Part shown: in pieces, positions 61,948 through 64,000 of the stretch
Position numbering within the stretch: position 1 is the first letter of the stretch
Layout of the letters: the number at the start of each line of letters is the position of its first letter
Assembly: GCF_003967075.1 (NCBI RefSeq)
Contig: NZ_AP018664.1
Location: 1,302,001-1,366,000 of the forward strand
Direction: 5' to 3'
From: Sphingobium amiense
GTDB taxonomy: Bacteria > Pseudomonadota > Alphaproteobacteria > Sphingomonadales > Sphingomonadaceae
DNA length: 64,000 nt
The notes under the pieces: generated by a model
The model's input: only the letters and a program-made list of their open reading frames with translations
The model's database searches: none
What the model was told of the DNA's origin: nothing
Made by a program: the position numbers and the translations under genes

Positions 61948-62621
61948 GCCTTCCCGTCCTTCAGCATATAGCCGACACCCCGAACGGTATGGAGCGCGCC
62001 GGCCACGCCCGTGTCTTCGAGCTTGCGGCGCAGACGCGAAATGGCGGCTTCGACCGCATTGGGGGTCACCGGATCGTTGAAGCTGTAGAGCGCGTTCTCG
62101 ATCACTTCGCGATGGACCACCGTGCCGGCTCGCCGCATCAGCAGTTCCAGAAGGTCCGCCTCGCGGCGCGAAAGGTCGATCTCGCGATCGCCAATGCTGG
62201 CAGAGCGGCTTGCCGTGTCGAAACGCAGCATGCCGACTTCGATGACGGGCTGGGTTCGAACGCCAGGCCGGCGCAGCAGGGCGCGGATGCGCGCGGCGAG
62301 CTCGTCGATCTCGAAGGGTTTGACGATATAATCGTCTGCGCCGGAATCGAGACCGGTGACGCGATCCTCCAGCGCCCCACGCGCGGTCTGGATGATGGCA
62401 GGCGGCATCTGCTGATATTTTCGGCGGCTCGCGAGCCAGTCGATCCCGTCGCCGTCGGGCAGGCCGAGGTCGAGTATGATGGCATCATAGCTCGCGCTGC
62501 CCATCGCAGCGTCGGCTTGTGCGAGATCATGGGCAACATCGCACACGAAGCCCCGGCGCTGAAGACCGTCGGCGATCAGTGCCGCCATTCGCTCATTATC
62601 TTCGACGATGAGAAGGCGCAT
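61944..62621 (-). CDS. OmpR-family response regulator of the metal operon
   Basis: A 225-residue regulator. The receiver domain has IVEDNERMAALIADGL, phospho-acceptor Asp in IILDLGLPDGDGI and Lys in YIVKPFEIDEL; the C-terminal domain is a winged helix with VIENALYSFNDPVTPNAVEA and LHTVRGVGYMLKDG. It is the first gene of the long leftward metal run and is expected to activate the efflux genes when its kinase signals. Confidence 0.9.
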   Translation of the reverse strand: MRLLIVEDNERMAALIADGLQRRGFVCDVAHDLAQADAAMGSASYDAIILDLGLPDGDGIDWLASRRKYQQMPPAIIQTARGALEDRVTGLDSGADDYIVKPFEIDELAARIRALLRRPGVRTQPVIEVGMLRFDTASRSASIGDREIDLSRREADLLELLMRRAGTVVHREVIENALYSFNDPVTPNAVEAAISRLRRKLEDTGVAGALHTVRGVGYMLKDGKA

Positions 62622-62699
62622 GGGTTTAATGTAGACTTTCCACCAGGAACGAAAGGCAAGAAGGATTGAAGCTTTCTACCAGACCATCAACCGATGTTT

Positions 62700-63392
62700 T
62701 CAATCCCTTTCCTCGTGCGAACCGTGATGGGAATGGCGTTGCTGCGGCGCGAAGGCGGTCGGATCCACCATGACAATGGCGATGATTGCCAGAACGATCG
62801 CTGCGGCACCAAGTAGAGCCGCAAACAAGCCTGGTCCCCGAGCCTCACGCACATTCGGATAGAGGCTGTTCTTCTTGCGGCCGCTGATCATCGCGCGAAC
62901 AAGGTTTTCGCCGGTGAGCAGCGACATCAACAGCACGGCGCCGACATGAAGCCCGATCAAAGCAAGCAGGCTGTAGGCGAGGGTTTCATGAAGGTCTTTG
63001 TCCATGCCGCCTGCCGCAACGCTGCTGCCGCTCCAGATGACGATTCCGGTCAATCCGATCAGCGCCACGACTGCGATCGCGCCCAGTGGATTATGACCCA
63101 CGGAACGTCGAGGATGGCCAGCTAGAAGGTCGCGTGCATGGGTGGCGATTGCTGTTGGCCGAATGAAATTCACGAACCGGGCATGCTCGCCTCCGACGAA
63201 GCCCCAGATCAGACGGAACGCAAGCAAGGCAGCAGCAGACCATCCTGCGACCATATGCCACGATGCGATCGGACTATCGTCGTCGGAAGAGAGAAACGCG
63301 ATCGAGATCGCTAGGACCAGCAGCCAATGGAATAGCCGTAGCGGCGTGTCCCAAACCTTGAATGTCCTTGTATATTCAGAATTTGTCATCAC
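62700..63392 (-). CDS. Membrane cytochrome b (b561/hydrogenase type)
   Basis: A 230-residue membrane protein with four or five helices. It starts TFKVWDTPLRLFHWLLVLAI with a heme His, has SWHMVAGWSAAALLAFRLIWG, LIGLTGIVIWSG and LHVGAVLLMSLLTGENL, matching the diheme b subunits of hydrogenases and related cytochrome b561 proteins. It may carry electrons from quinol to a periplasmic c-type partner. It is 70 bp from the regulator gene, and no hydrogenase gene is next to it. Confidence 0.85.
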   Translation of the reverse strand: MMTNSEYTRTFKVWDTPLRLFHWLLVLAISIAFLSSDDDSPIASWHMVAGWSAAALLAFRLIWGFVGGEHARFVNFIRPTAIATHARDLLAGHPRRSVGHNPLGAIAVVALIGLTGIVIWSGSSVAAGGMDKDLHETLAYSLLALIGLHVGAVLLMSLLTGENLVRAMISGRKKNSLYPNVREARGPGLFAALLGAAAIVLAIIAIVMVDPTAFAPQQRHSHHGSHEERD

Positions 63393-63461
63393 GTTCGCCT
63401 TTCCAGCTGGAAGGGCTACGGGTGTTCACTGACCGAATCCTGACGATGTGAGCAGCGTGGT

Positions 63462-64000
63462 TCAAACCACTGTTCCGAACAGCCTCCCGATGCCCGCGGT
63501 CGCAGCCAGGGCCAGCGCGCCCCAGAATGTGACCCGTAGGATTGATTTCATGGGGCGGGCGCCCCCGGCCCAGGCGCCAAGCGCGCCCAGCAGTGCGAGA
63601 AACAACAGGGTTGCCGCGACCTCGATTGCGACGAGGCTATCATGCGGAACGACGGCGACCAACAACAGGGGCATGAGGGCGCCTGTGCTGAAAGTTGCGG
63701 CGGATGTGAGCGCGGCCTGGATAGGGCGGGCGGTCACGACTTCGGAAATGCCGAGTTCGTCGCGGGCATGCGCGGCCAGCGCATCCTTTGCCATTAGTTC
63801 GTCGGCTACCTGCCGGGCCAGTTCCTCATTCAGACCGCGTTTGACATAGATGTCCGCCAGTTCCTGATGCTCGAGCACCGGTTGAACGGCGAGTTCACCT
63901 CTTTCCCGGGCGAGGTCGGCATTCTCCGTGTCCGCCTGAGAGCTGACCGAGACATATTCGCCGGCGGCCATCGACATGGCGCCTGCCACCAGCGCCGCCA
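63462..64000 (-). CDS. VIT1/CCC1-family iron/manganese transporter (partial)
   Basis: The gene continues past the right edge; at least 178 residues are visible. It includes AGAMSMAAGEYVSVSSQADT, the hallmark of VIT/CCC1 proteins, followed by a cytoplasmic helical region with ELADIYVKRGLNEELARQVADEL and C-terminal membrane helices. These proteins move Fe2+ or Mn2+ across membranes and often protect from iron toxicity, in keeping with Dps and ferritin-like genes earlier in the window. The N-terminus and metal-binding start are missing. Confidence 0.88.
   Translation of the reverse strand, partial: AALVAGAMSMAAGEYVSVSSQADTENADLARERGELAVQPVLEHQELADIYVKRGLNEELARQVADELMAKDALAAHARDELGISEVVTARPIQAALTSAATFSTGALMPLLLVAVVPHDSLVAIEVAATLLFLALLGALGAWAGGARPMKSILRVTFWGALALAATAGIGRLFGTVV

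Overview
The window is a GC-rich, densely packed bacterial segment with about 65 protein genes. I saw no rRNA, tRNA, CRISPR array, phage gene, transposase or replication gene. The gene content suggests an alphaproteobacterium, most likely a sphingomonad: a FixL/FixJ pair, a group II truncated globin, 1-Cys peroxiredoxins, a Blh/TauE persulfide module and many TonB and RND components. This placement is inference from gene families; no marker gene is present. The window looks like a stress, redox and metal-homeostasis region, either a chromosomal island or part of a large replicon.

Region 1 (1-16440) resembles a hypoxia/dormancy programme. It holds a small heat-shock protein (partial, minus strand), a FixL-like kinase with the heme-pocket residues of oxygen-sensing FixL, FixJ, a stand-alone receiver, a truncated hemoglobin, two zinc alcohol dehydrogenases, three tandem-domain universal stress proteins, an AMP/thymidine phosphorylase-like enzyme coupled to a PRPP synthetase-like enzyme, a P-type cation ATPase, a Ca/Na antiporter-like exchanger and a PfkB sugar-phosphate kinase. 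Nearly all lie on the plus strand, many with 4-bp start/stop overlaps. The set recalls the mycobacterial DosR regulon (hspX, pfkB, USPs, ctpF), but the regulators here are of FixLJ type.

Region 2 (16493-25391) is a divergent sulfide/efflux locus. Leftward run sulfide:quinone oxidoreductase, DUF2892, a TolC channel and an AhpD-like protein. Rightward run a rhodanese, an RND adaptor, an RND pump, a BigR/SqrR-like ArsR repressor and a DUF3365 heme lipoprotein. A near-perfect 16-bp palindrome lies between the two operons. Region 3 (25488-34285) carries cytochrome b561, a PhnA-domain protein, a YoaK membrane protein, a thiolase, SulP with a coupled XRE regulator, ATP-dependent PEP carboxykinase, a DUF983 protein, ZapE and a tiny coupled ORF.

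Region 4 (34388-42352) is respiratory and iron/redox protection. A ferritin-like protein, Dps, a TlpA-type thioredoxin, CydX, CydB and CydA run leftward; CydD and CydC run divergently. Region 5 (42500-51672) contains an MgtC/DUF4010 membrane protein, YdcH, a beta-CASP RNA hydrolase, a decayed DksA/TraR fragment, an ArsR regulator, two paralogous 1-Cys peroxiredoxins flanking trxC, a Blh/ETHE1-like persulfide-processing hydrolase, a TauE sulfite exporter, a methyltransferase and a small hypothetical gene. Region 6 (51666-62621, minus strand) is a metal efflux/uptake run: OmpR-type regulator, sensor kinase, CzcB-, CzcA- and CzcC-type efflux proteins with a DUF3240 protein, then DUF2946, a TonB-dependent receptor (probably for copper) and TonB. 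The right edge has a membrane cytochrome b and a partial VIT/CCC1 iron/manganese transporter.

Together the genes would sense low oxygen, NO or reactive sulfur, switch respiration to the high-affinity bd oxidase, protect proteins and thiols, store iron, and export sulfur species and metals.
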